In this document: positions 12,723 to 19,653 of the stretch, piece by piece
How positions within the stretch are numbered: position 1 is the first letter of the stretch
Layout of the letters: every line of letters begins with the position of its first letter
Assembly: GCA_003138365.1 (NCBI GenBank)
Contig: PLFY01000041.1
Location: 1 to 34,434 of the forward strand
Direction: 5' to 3'
Source: Acidobacteriaceae bacterium
GTDB lineage: Bacteria > Acidobacteriota > Terriglobia > Terriglobales > Acidobacteriaceae
Length of the DNA stretch: 34,434 nucleotides
Notes under the pieces: generated by a model
The model's database searches: none
What the model was told of the DNA's origin: nothing
What the model saw: the letters and a program-made list of their open reading frames with translations, nothing else
Translations under genes and position numbers: made by a program

Positions 12723-13132
12723 TTCCGTCGTCCCCTGCTGTTCCCCTTGGAGGCAGGCTCTTCCTTGCGACGCATCAAGCGTTCTACGTACTCGCGGTCC
12801 ATCTCGTCCTCCGCCCTCTTAACGTCTTCAAGAGTGACGTTCACGTGGCGAAAGGGCACATCGAGGACCAGAAGGCCGATGTCGCTCACCTTGAGACGGG
12901 AAGGCTTCGGATCGCTGCGCTGGATGATTTGATCGATCGCCGCGCTGGTGGATTTGCCGCTGGCGCTCTTGAAGCGTTCGACGATTTCCTGTGCCTCTGC
13001 AGTGAGAGTTATGGTGGTTCTACGGGAAGCAATCTTCCGGCGGGGAGCATTGACAGCACCGCCGCGCCTGGGGGGATGGTCAATGACTGCCGAGGGTTGG
13101 GTGGCGATGCTCATATGTTGATTATTATGCAT
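12719..13132 (-). CDS. Ribbon-helix-helix antitoxin
   Basis: About 137 aa from the chosen ATG. The centre contains a ribbon-helix-helix DNA-binding motif: strand 'RRTTITLTAEAQEIV', helix 'ERFKSASGKS' and helix 'TSAAIDQIIQR'. The basic N-terminal extension is likely disordered, and the charged C-terminal half ('DVKRAEDEMDREYVERLMRR') would wrap the toxin. It lies upstream of, and overlaps by 4 nt, the PIN-domain toxin, so it should be its antitoxin and autorepressor. Start choice is uncertain: ATGs at 13132 and 13114 both lack a clear Shine-Dalgarno, and the frame stays open to 13336 inside the divergent aldo/keto reductase gene, which is unlikely to be used. Confidence 0.7.
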   Translation of the reverse strand: MHNNQHMSIATQPSAVIDHPPRRGGAVNAPRRKIASRRTTITLTAEAQEIVERFKSASGKSTSAAIDQIIQRSDPKPSRLKVSDIGLLVLDVPFRHVNVTLEDVKRAEDEMDREYVERLMRRKEEPASKGNSRGRRK

Positions 13133-13183
13133 CTTGGAAGAAAAGTATGCAAATGAGATGAAAAAGATGCGCAGGGTAGGAAT

Positions 13184-14182
13184 ATGGATCACCGAGAGGG
13201 AGCAATTTTGCAATATCGTCGATTGGGTTACGGGCCGCTGGAAGTTTCGGAGTTGAGCTTCGGGACGTGGCTGACGGTGGCTGGAGGGATCGGGCGGGAG
13301 CAGGCGATCCAGTGCATTCATGCGGCGGTGGACCACGGGATTACTCTCTTCGATACGGCAAACCAGTATGGAGCCGGCGAGGCCGAGCGAGTGCTGGGCG
13401 AGGCGCTGAAGGCCTATCCACGGGACCGGTTCATGGTCGCGACAAAGCTGTATTTTCCGGTCGGCGGAGAGCCGGACAGGGGGCTTTCAGCCGGACAGAT
13501 CCAGAAGCAACTGGACCGCTCGCTGCAGCGGCTGGGTGTGGATACGATAGACCTTTACCAGTGCCACCGATATGACAAGGAGACGCCGCTCGATGAGACG
13601 CTAACCGCGTTTGACATGGCTGTGAAGGCGGGCAAAGTGCGGGCCATCGGCTTCAGCGAGTGGACTGCGGAGCAGATCGATGCGGCGGCTGCGATTACAG
13701 GCGGGACTGGGCTGATGGCGTTTTCGTCCAGCCAGCCGCAATATTCAATGCTTTGGCGAAAGCCGGAAGCCGCTGTTTTCCCGGCCTGTGCGCGCCACGG
13801 AATCGGGAACCTGGTCTTTTCCCCTCTGGCGCACGGTGTCTTGAGCGGGAAATATGCGCCCGGCCAGCCTCCGCCGCCCGGTAGTCGCGCAGCCAGCGAG
13901 GCCATGAACGTGTTCATGGAGACTGCGGGAAGGCATTTCCGGTCGGACTACCTGCTGGAGGCGGTTTCACAACTCAAACCGATTGCGGCGGATCTTGGCC
14001 TGACCATGGCGCAGATGGCGCTGGCCTGGGTGCTCCGGCGTCCGGAGGTGGCATCGGCGATTATCGGGGCTTCGCGGCCTGAGCAGGTTGCGGACAATGT
14101 GCGAGCGGTTGGGGTAAAGCTGCCTGCGGAGGCGCTGGAGCGGATTGACCGGGCGGTAGGCGGGGTTGCCGTTTTTCCGTGA
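13184..14182 (+). CDS. Aldo/keto reductase (Kv-beta/YghZ-like)
   Basis: This is an NADPH-dependent oxidoreductase with a TIM-barrel fold, 332 aa. The catalytic tetrad is visible: Asp and Tyr in 'LFDTANQYGAGEAE', Lys in 'MVATKLYF' and His in 'LYQCHRYD'. The cofactor-binding C-terminal part includes 'AIIGASRPEQVADNVRA'. Residues 'GTWLTVAGG' and 'TPLDETLTAFDMAVKAGKVRAIGFSEW' type spacing match the group related to voltage-gated potassium channel beta subunits. The ATG at 13184 has AGGGTAGG upstream, but a TTG at 13208 is preceded by GAGAGGGA and would give the N-terminus 'MQYRRLGYG', which is how most relatives begin, so the true start may be there. Substrate unknown. It is divergent from the antitoxin gene, only about 50 bp away. 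Confidence 0.9.
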   Translation: MDHREGAILQYRRLGYGPLEVSELSFGTWLTVAGGIGREQAIQCIHAAVDHGITLFDTANQYGAGEAERVLGEALKAYPRDRFMVATKLYFPVGGEPDRGLSAGQIQKQLDRSLQRLGVDTIDLYQCHRYDKETPLDETLTAFDMAVKAGKVRAIGFSEWTAEQIDAAAAITGGTGLMAFSSSQPQYSMLWRKPEAAVFPACARHGIGNLVFSPLAHGVLSGKYAPGQPPPPGSRAASEAMNVFMETAGRHFRSDYLLEAVSQLKPIAADLGLTMAQMALAWVLRRPEVASAIIGASRPEQVADNVRAVGVKLPAEALERIDRAVGGVAVFP

Positions 14183-14305
14183 TGGATATGGGAAAAGGGC
14201 ACATAGAGAACAAATACTTCAAAAAAACAGCAGAAACATATTCGATCTACAGATTCCTGACGCATTTACCCACCAGTTAGCGCCTTCTGTCCAGGGAGGG
14301 TTATC

Positions 14306-14452
14306 ATGGGCGCACCCCGATGGAAATCCTCTGAGCGCCCTTGGGTAGGGCAGCTTGAGGCGTTTTTTCCATGGAACGCGCGAACCATACAAGAGATTCC
14401 CCTGACCGGCACGCCCCCGTCTGGTTTGCCGGCCTGGCGAAGACGGAGCTGA
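14306..14452 (+). CDS. Possible small ORF, 48 aa, upstream of the lipoprotein array
   Basis: A short frame begins at an ATG preceded by AGGGAGGG at normal spacing, one of the best ribosome-binding sites in the window. It encodes a 48-aa, Trp- and Pro-containing basic peptide (starting MGAPRWKSSERPW, ending PAWRRRS) with no recognised motif or membrane segment. It ends 67 bp before the first array gene. It could be a leader peptide or a chance frame. Apart from this, the 14183-14516 gap holds only a weak 6-bp inverted repeat (14308-14313 with 14335-14340). Confidence 0.25.
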   Translation: MGAPRWKSSERPWVGQLEAFFPWNARTIQEIPLTGTPPSGLPAWRRRS

Positions 14453-14519
14453 TTTCCAACGCCGTCAAAGACTTTCAAAAACCAATCAACGGCTACCAAG
14501 CCCACGGAGGATATCAATG

Positions 14520-15662
14520 ATGGGAACCAAAGGAAGACTAGCAACGATTCTGATCGCAATTACCTTCTTCGGCTGTAAAGGGCCGGTGCAAACATCGGCG
14601 GCAAGCTCAGGGGATGGTGGGAGCGGCGGGTCGTCCGGAGGCGGAATTTTGGCCGCGGCTTTTGGCGGAGGAACGCGCTCAGAAAACGTGATGGACACCA
14701 CAATGAACAACATGGTCGCGTTTTCGGTCACGGTGCCAGCGAACTGGAAGTTTCAGGGAACGCTGTTTCAGGGCGGGCTGGAGACCTGCGACTCGAACGC
14801 GTTCGGCGTGTGGCGGGCATCGAGCCCAGACGGCAAGAGCATGATCGAGCAGTTGCCGGTGATGCTTTGGGCATATGGAACGGGGCCCAAACCCACAACC
14901 GGGTGTCTGCCCATTAATGGACCGGTACCTGCGCAGAATCTGCTGCGCATGGTCGCCAAGCAGATGAATCTGGGAGGCGTGAGCGACGAGCAAGTTCCGG
15001 CATCGGATGTGGCGGAGGCGCAGAAATACGCTGCGCCCGGGTCCACACCGGACCTGGCCCAGGGCATGGTTCACTACCAGAAGGACTCTGTGGCGATGCA
15101 AGGGCGGCTGAAGGTCTCAGTGGATTGCGCAGTGCGGAACTTCCCAGGCTTTCATTCGATCCTGCGCGGCATGCCCGACCGGCCTGCGACGTCGACAGAC
15201 AGGTGTACCGGGGCGGTGCTTTTCATGGCTGCTCCTGAAGGACAGTTGGCGGCGGTTACGCGGCTATGGGCCCCGCCCGCAATGGGACCCCATACCAACA
15301 ACGATTGGGGCTGGGCATGGGTCAAGCGCAAGGCCGACCAGGGAAACCAGATGAATGGCGCAATGATTGCGGGCGCGGATGCGAGGTTCAAGGCGCAACA
15401 CGATGCGATTGCGCGCACCATGCAGATGCAGCAGCAGATGCACGACCAGTTCCTCCAGACCATGCAGGACAGCACCAACGGCTCGATTGCCAATGCCAAT
15501 GCGAGCATGAATGCGCGCACCACGGCGGCGTCCGACATGGTCGACTATTCGCTGAACCGGCAAACAGTGATGGATACAACCACGGGGACAATCTACAAGG
15601 TTCCCAACCAGGTAACCGTTGGGGGGTCTCTGCAACAGGTGCACGGCAACGGTCAGCCATAG
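14520..15662 (+). CDS. Array lipoprotein 1 of 5, unknown function
   Basis: About 380 aa. I do not recognise the family. The N-terminus is a very short signal sequence ending in a lipobox-like 'TFFGC' (Cys about 19), so the product is probably lipid-anchored, followed by a Gly/Ser-rich linker. The body carries four cysteines at positions conserved in all five paralogs: 'LETCDSN', 'TTGCLPI', 'VSVDCAV' and 'TDRCTGA', which may form two disulfides. The motif 'RASSPDGKS' is shared. The C-terminus holds a Gln/Met-rich helix ('QMQQQMHDQFLQTMQ') and the family tail 'SDMVDYSLNRQTVMDTT', ending in 'QVHGNGQP'. The GGAGG at 14506-14510 lies 9 nt before the second ATG of an ATGATG pair; the same 9-nt spacing in the paralogs favours 14520 over 14517. 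Confidence 0.8.
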   Translation: MGTKGRLATILIAITFFGCKGPVQTSAASSGDGGSGGSSGGGILAAAFGGGTRSENVMDTTMNNMVAFSVTVPANWKFQGTLFQGGLETCDSNAFGVWRASSPDGKSMIEQLPVMLWAYGTGPKPTTGCLPINGPVPAQNLLRMVAKQMNLGGVSDEQVPASDVAEAQKYAAPGSTPDLAQGMVHYQKDSVAMQGRLKVSVDCAVRNFPGFHSILRGMPDRPATSTDRCTGAVLFMAAPEGQLAAVTRLWAPPAMGPHTNNDWGWAWVKRKADQGNQMNGAMIAGADARFKAQHDAIARTMQMQQQMHDQFLQTMQDSTNGSIANANASMNARTTAASDMVDYSLNRQTVMDTTTGTIYKVPNQVTVGGSLQQVHGNGQP

Positions 15663-15678
15663 AAACACGATTCAGCCA

Positions 15679-15715
15679 GCCGCTGCTTGCCTACGCTCGT
15701 CCGGCCAGCAGCGGC
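15679..15715 (+). terminator. Hairpin between array genes 1 and 2
   Basis: GCCGCTGCT at 15679-15687 and its perfect complement AGCAGCGGC at 15707-15715 form a 9-bp stem with a 19-nt loop. It begins 16 bp after the stop of gene 1 and ends about 50 bp before the start of gene 2. There is no following T-tract, so it may stabilise or process the mRNA rather than terminate it. Confidence 0.45.
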
Positions 15716-15766
15716 CATCATTCACAGGAAGCAGGAGCTTATCAGCACCCCGGGGGGTTTCAAAAA

Positions 15767-16990
15767 ATGGGCACCAAGGGAAGACTGGCAACAATTCTTA
15801 TCGCGCTTACCATCTTCGGCTGCAAAGGGCCGGTGCAAACATCGGCGGCAAGCGCCGGAGACAACGCAAGCGGCGGTTCGTCCGGTGATGGCGCGGCAGC
15901 CGCGTCCTCGTCTACAGGCGGGACACGCGTGGACTATATCAACGACCCGTCTTTGGGCATGAACGCGATTTCCGTCACGATTCCGGCGAATTGGAAGTTT
16001 GACAGCGTGTTTATGCAAGGTGGCGCCTGCGCTCCAACTCCCTTTGGCGTGTTTCGCGCGGTGAGCCCAGACGGGCAGAGCATGGTGGAGCGGATGCCGA
16101 CGCTGGCGTGGCAATGGGGTCAGGGGCCGATGATCGGTTATGCGCCCAAGACCGACTGCCTGCCGATGCAGAAGCCGATGAGCGCACAGGAATTCCTCCA
16201 GTACATGGCGACGACGATGAACGTGCATTATGACGGACCCGCGCAGGTTCCCGCAGCGGAGGAAGCGAAGGCGCAGAAGGCAATGAGTGACGCCCAGGCG
16301 GCCTATGCCGGCAAGTACGCGGCCATGCATACCGAGCCTCCCAAGCAGCAGCGGCAACTGGCGCGCGCGGCGGTCAGTTACAACCGGGGATCTCTGCCGA
16401 TGAAAGGGGTTCTGGACGTGATGGTGGATTGCACGGAGACCAAGTGGGCGGGCCAGCAGGGGCTTTCCAAATGGGCGCCAGGCCATCCTGCTCAGATCGT
16501 TCAGGGTCCAGGGTCGGTAACGGACAAATGCTTGGCGTCGGTTACGTATTACACCGCACCGGATGCGAAGATTGCCGGGTTGATGCGGCAATGGGACGCG
16601 CCCGGGATGGGAACGAAGCCTGTGGATGCGTGGGTGCAGGCGTGGCTTAACCGGAACAACCAGCAGTCTGAGGAGCGGATCTCCTCAATGAACCAGGCTG
16701 CGGCGGCGCAGCGGCAGGCGAACGCACAGCAGTTTGCGCACTCCATGGCGGTGCAACAGCAAATGCACGACCAGTTCATGCAGACCATGCAGGAGGGCCA
16801 TGAGCACTTCATGGCAGGACAGGCTGCAAACATGCAGGCGCGAGAAACATCGACCTCGGACTGGGTAGACTTTGCGCTGGACCGGCAGACGGTGCTGAAT
16901 ACGAACACGGGGCAAGTCAACAAGATATCGAACCAATACACGCCCACAGGGCCCGACGTGCAAGTGCATGGGAACGGAACACCGTGGTGA
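15767..16990 (+). CDS. Array lipoprotein 2 of 5, unknown function
   Basis: 407 aa, paralog of the preceding gene. The frame is open far upstream (to 15266), but the ATG at 15767 aligns with the other members (MGTKGRLATIL), and a GGGGGG run ends 9 nt before it. Lipobox region 'LTIFGCKGP'. Shared landmarks: 'VFRAVSPDGQSMVERMP', cysteines in 'GGACAPT', 'KTDCLPM', 'MVDCTET' and 'TDKCLAS', then 'YYTAPDAKIAGLMRQWDAPGMG', a Gln-rich helix and the tail 'SDWVDFALDRQTVLNTNTG' ending 'QVHGNGTPW'. An Ala/Gln/Lys-rich segment of about 35 residues between the second and third cysteines ('AEEAKAQKAMSDAQAAY') is longer than in most siblings. No enzymatic motif is seen. Confidence 0.85.
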   Translation: MGTKGRLATILIALTIFGCKGPVQTSAASAGDNASGGSSGDGAAAASSSTGGTRVDYINDPSLGMNAISVTIPANWKFDSVFMQGGACAPTPFGVFRAVSPDGQSMVERMPTLAWQWGQGPMIGYAPKTDCLPMQKPMSAQEFLQYMATTMNVHYDGPAQVPAAEEAKAQKAMSDAQAAYAGKYAAMHTEPPKQQRQLARAAVSYNRGSLPMKGVLDVMVDCTETKWAGQQGLSKWAPGHPAQIVQGPGSVTDKCLASVTYYTAPDAKIAGLMRQWDAPGMGTKPVDAWVQAWLNRNNQQSEERISSMNQAAAAQRQANAQQFAHSMAVQQQMHDQFMQTMQEGHEHFMAGQAANMQARETSTSDWVDFALDRQTVLNTNTGQVNKISNQYTPTGPDVQVHGNGTPW

Positions 16991-17005
16991 GATTCGATTC
17001 GACGA

Positions 17006-17029
17006 GGCCGCTGCTTTCCCTCGGCGGCC
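17006..17029 (+). terminator. Hairpin between array genes 2 and 3
   Basis: GGCCGC at 17006-17011 pairs with GCGGCC at 17024-17029 across a 12-nt loop, 15 bp after the stop of gene 2. It occupies the same relative place as the hairpins in the other array gaps. No U-tract follows. Confidence 0.4.
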
Positions 17030-17093
17030 GCGTGCAACCCAGTTCAGATTTAGACATTTGCAAGAATTCTCATGACACAGGAGGTCAACAACG

Positions 17094-18287
17094 ATGAGTA
17101 CCAAAGCGAGACTGGCAACAATTCTGATTGCACTCACATTCTTCGGTTGCAAAGGGCCGGTGCAAACATCGGCGGCGAGCGAGGGAGATGGCGGAAGTGC
17201 CGCGCCTTCCGGGGAAGGCGTGAGCAGCGCGTCCGCAAGTGGATCGGGGATTGGTGGAGGCACGCAGGTGCAGCACATTCCCGACCCGTCGATGAACAAC
17301 ATGAACGCCTTTGCCATTACGATTCCCGCCGGGTGGCGCTTTGACGGCATCCTGATGCCGAGTGGCGACTGCACGTCGGGTCCATTTGTGGTCTATCGGG
17401 CGAAGAGTCCAGACGGGCAAAGCAAAGTGGAGCGGCTGCCTGTGCTGGGTTGGTCCTGGGGAACAGGGCCAGCGGCCCCTCGCAAGGAGAATAGCTGCTT
17501 GCCGCTTTCGGGGCCGATGAGCGCCCAGAATTTCCTGAAATATCTTGCGGCGACCATGCACCTGGATTACGTAGGCGACGAGCAGGTGCCGGCTGAGGAT
17601 CTGGCGGCTGTTCAAGGGCAGGGGGAGAAGGCCGCTGGCTACTACGGGGGCAATGCCAGTTCCGGGCCTCGCATGGAGCTGGCTCGGGCTAGGGTCCGCT
17701 CGAAGAACGGGTCGACGACGGTGATGGGCGAGTTGCGCGGAACATTGATTTGCGGGCAGCTGAACTTTCCCGGGATGCGGTCAGGAGTTCGCGGAGTGCC
17801 CGACAGGGCTCCTTCCACTTCCAATAAATGCTCGGGGGGAGTCACCTACTTCTCAGCGCCTGAGAACCAGTTTGCGGGCTTGATGCATGCGTGGGACTCG
17901 GAACACATGGGTGGGCGGCCCGAGCCCGCGTGGAGCGATGCGTGGGTGCAGCGGAACAAGGAGCAGACTGCTCGGATTGTGGCGGGGATGGCTGCGCAAT
18001 CCGAGGCATCCCTCGCGGCGCAGCGGCAGCAATTTGCGCACAGCCAGGCCGTGCAGCAGCAGATGCACGAGGATTTCATGAATACTTTGCAGCGCGGGAC
18101 GGATATGTCGATGCAGAGGACGGCGGACAGCATGAATGCGCGATCGACGTCAGCGTCGGACTGGGTGGACTATTCGCTGGACCGGCAAACGGTGATGGAC
18201 ACGAATACCGGGCGCATCGGAAAGATATCCAATCAGGTGACGGTGGGAGGATCTCTGCAGCAGGTGCATGGGAACGGGACGCCGTAG
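17094..18287 (+). CDS. Array lipoprotein 3 of 5, unknown function
   Basis: 397 aa, third paralog. GGAGG at 17080-17084 lies 9 nt before the ATG. Lipobox region 'LTFFGCKGP', then a Gly/Ser-rich linker. Shared landmarks: 'AITIPAGWRFDGILMPSG', 'YRAKSPDGQSKVERLP', cysteines in 'SGDCTSG', 'ENSCLPL', 'TLICGQL' and 'SNKCSGG', then 'YFSAPENQFAGLMHAWDSEHMG', a Gln-rich helix with 'AVQQQMHEDFMNTLQ' and the tail 'SDWVDYSLDRQTVMDTNTG' ending 'QQVHGNGTP'. The upstream gap of about 100 bp contains a small hairpin. It is probably co-transcribed with its neighbours, since all five genes lie on one strand with gaps of about 100 bp. Function unknown. Confidence 0.85.
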   Translation: MSTKARLATILIALTFFGCKGPVQTSAASEGDGGSAAPSGEGVSSASASGSGIGGGTQVQHIPDPSMNNMNAFAITIPAGWRFDGILMPSGDCTSGPFVVYRAKSPDGQSKVERLPVLGWSWGTGPAAPRKENSCLPLSGPMSAQNFLKYLAATMHLDYVGDEQVPAEDLAAVQGQGEKAAGYYGGNASSGPRMELARARVRSKNGSTTVMGELRGTLICGQLNFPGMRSGVRGVPDRAPSTSNKCSGGVTYFSAPENQFAGLMHAWDSEHMGGRPEPAWSDAWVQRNKEQTARIVAGMAAQSEASLAAQRQQFAHSQAVQQQMHEDFMNTLQRGTDMSMQRTADSMNARSTSASDWVDYSLDRQTVMDTNTGRIGKISNQVTVGGSLQQVHGNGTP

Positions 18288-18387
18288 TAAGACTCAAAGC
18301 AAGCGAAGGCCGCCGTCCGGTCTGCTCAAACAGAGGCCGGCTTCAAAGCCCTTTAACCAAGTGTCACAACCACGGAGGTTATCCACC

Positions 18388-19548
18388 ATGACTACCAAAG
18401 GAAGACTGGCAACGATCCTGATCGCACTCACCTTCTTCGGCTGCAAAGGGCCGTTGCAAACATCGGCCGCCAGCGCTGGGGAGGGTGCGAGCGGCGTAGC
18501 GCCGGGCGACGGGGCCAGTGGCCAGTCCTCGACAGTTGGGGGCACGCGCATTGAGTACATCACCGACCCGACGATGAACAACATGAGGGTGATGCCCGTC
18601 CAGATCCCGGCGTCATGGCGCTTCCGTGGCGTGCTGGTTCCAAAGGGCCCCTGCACAGATACCTCTGAAGTGTTCCGGGCGACAAGCCCGGATGGGCGCA
18701 GCTTTGTGGAAGTAATGCCGCGGATGGGCTTTGTGTGGGGAAACCTGTATGCGGGTTCTAGAAACCCGGGTGGATGCCTGCCATTCGACAAGCAGGTCAG
18801 CGCCCTGGAGTTTGTGAAGTACATGACCACGGTCCTGCAGGTGGAGTTTCTGCAGGAGCAACCGGTCCCCGGATATTCGGGCCCTGCACCGTACCCGGGC
18901 GGGATGTGGACGACGGCCAGGGCCACCGTGCGTTTCAAGAACGGATCGTTGAACATGATGGGGAGTGTGCAGGCGGGCCTGTTTTGCAGCCAGTATCACC
19001 CGGCGGGGAACCAGGCTGCTCCGAACGGGGGCCGGGGTTATGCTGGTCAGCAGAATGCCAGGCCTGGCCCGGAGGGTGGGCACTGCGATGCGGTGGTCAC
19101 ATACATCACCGCACCGGAGAACCAGTTTGCCGAAGTCATCAAGATTTGGAGTGGTCCGGGAATGGGCAGGCACAAGGAGCTTGACGACTGGGTTGCGATC
19201 TATAGCCAGCGTTACGCCAATGAGGTGCAGGCGAGAACCAACGCCTTCCTGAATGAGTCGAACAATGCGTTTGCGGCGCGCCAGCAAATGTATAAGGATC
19301 AAGCCGCAGTGCAGCAGCAGGCGCATAACCAGTTCCTGCAGACCATGCAGGAGGGCACCGACAGGTCGATGGCGAACGCAGCGCGGATTGCCAACAGCAA
19401 CCACACCATGGCATCGGACATGGTGGACTACTCGCTGGACCGGAGGACACTGATGGATACCAATACCGGGGTGATCTACAAGACCGGAAACCAGGTGACG
19501 CCGGGAACGAGCCAAGTGCAAGTGCATGGGGATGGGACGCAATATTAA
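18388..19548 (+). CDS. Array lipoprotein 4 of 5, unknown function
   Basis: 386 aa, fourth paralog. The frame is open from 18268, but the ATG at 18388 aligns with the siblings (MTTKGRLATIL) and has GGAGG at 18374-18378, 9 nt upstream. Lipobox region 'LTFFGCKGP'. Shared landmarks: 'VFRATSPDGRSFVEVMP', cysteines in 'KGPCTDT', 'PGGCLPF', 'GLFCSQY' and 'GGHCDAV', then 'YITAPENQFAEVIKIW', a helical region rich in Asn/Gln and the tail 'SDMVDYSLDRRTLMDTNTG' ending 'QVHGDGTQY'. It is the most divergent in the segment between the second and third cysteines, which is shorter than in genes 2 and 5. Its 5' 90 bases and its upstream gap are closest to those of gene 5, suggesting the most recent duplication. 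Function unknown. Confidence 0.85.
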   Translation: MTTKGRLATILIALTFFGCKGPLQTSAASAGEGASGVAPGDGASGQSSTVGGTRIEYITDPTMNNMRVMPVQIPASWRFRGVLVPKGPCTDTSEVFRATSPDGRSFVEVMPRMGFVWGNLYAGSRNPGGCLPFDKQVSALEFVKYMTTVLQVEFLQEQPVPGYSGPAPYPGGMWTTARATVRFKNGSLNMMGSVQAGLFCSQYHPAGNQAAPNGGRGYAGQQNARPGPEGGHCDAVVTYITAPENQFAEVIKIWSGPGMGRHKELDDWVAIYSQRYANEVQARTNAFLNESNNAFAARQQMYKDQAAVQQQAHNQFLQTMQEGTDRSMANAARIANSNHTMASDMVDYSLDRRTLMDTNTGVIYKTGNQVTPGTSQVQVHGDGTQY

Positions 19549-19570
19549 GGCCGAAATCTGCAATGGAAGC

Positions 19571-19610
19571 GAAGCCAGCGGTCTGGATTGCTCAAAAAGC
19601 TGCTGGCTTC
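19571..19610 (+). terminator. Hairpin between array genes 4 and 5
   Basis: GAAGCCAGC at 19571-19579 pairs perfectly with GCTGGCTTC at 19602-19610, a 9-bp stem with a 22-nt loop containing TTGCTCAAAAAG. The gap before gene 4 (about 18304-18345) is homologous, with TCTGCTCAAACAG in the loop, and keeps a stem with one bulged base (GAAG-G-CCG with CGGCTTC). The duplicated unit therefore included the intergenic hairpin. No T-run follows. Confidence 0.5.
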
Positions 19611-19653
19611 AAGAACCCTTAACGGCGCTTCAACAACGCGGAGGATATCGACA

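Noticed and set aside
15266..15766. N-terminal extension of array gene 2 in an open frame
   Set aside because: It overlaps the body of gene 1 out of frame and lacks homology; the aligned ATG at 15767 has the conserved 9-nt spacing to a G-rich ribosome site.
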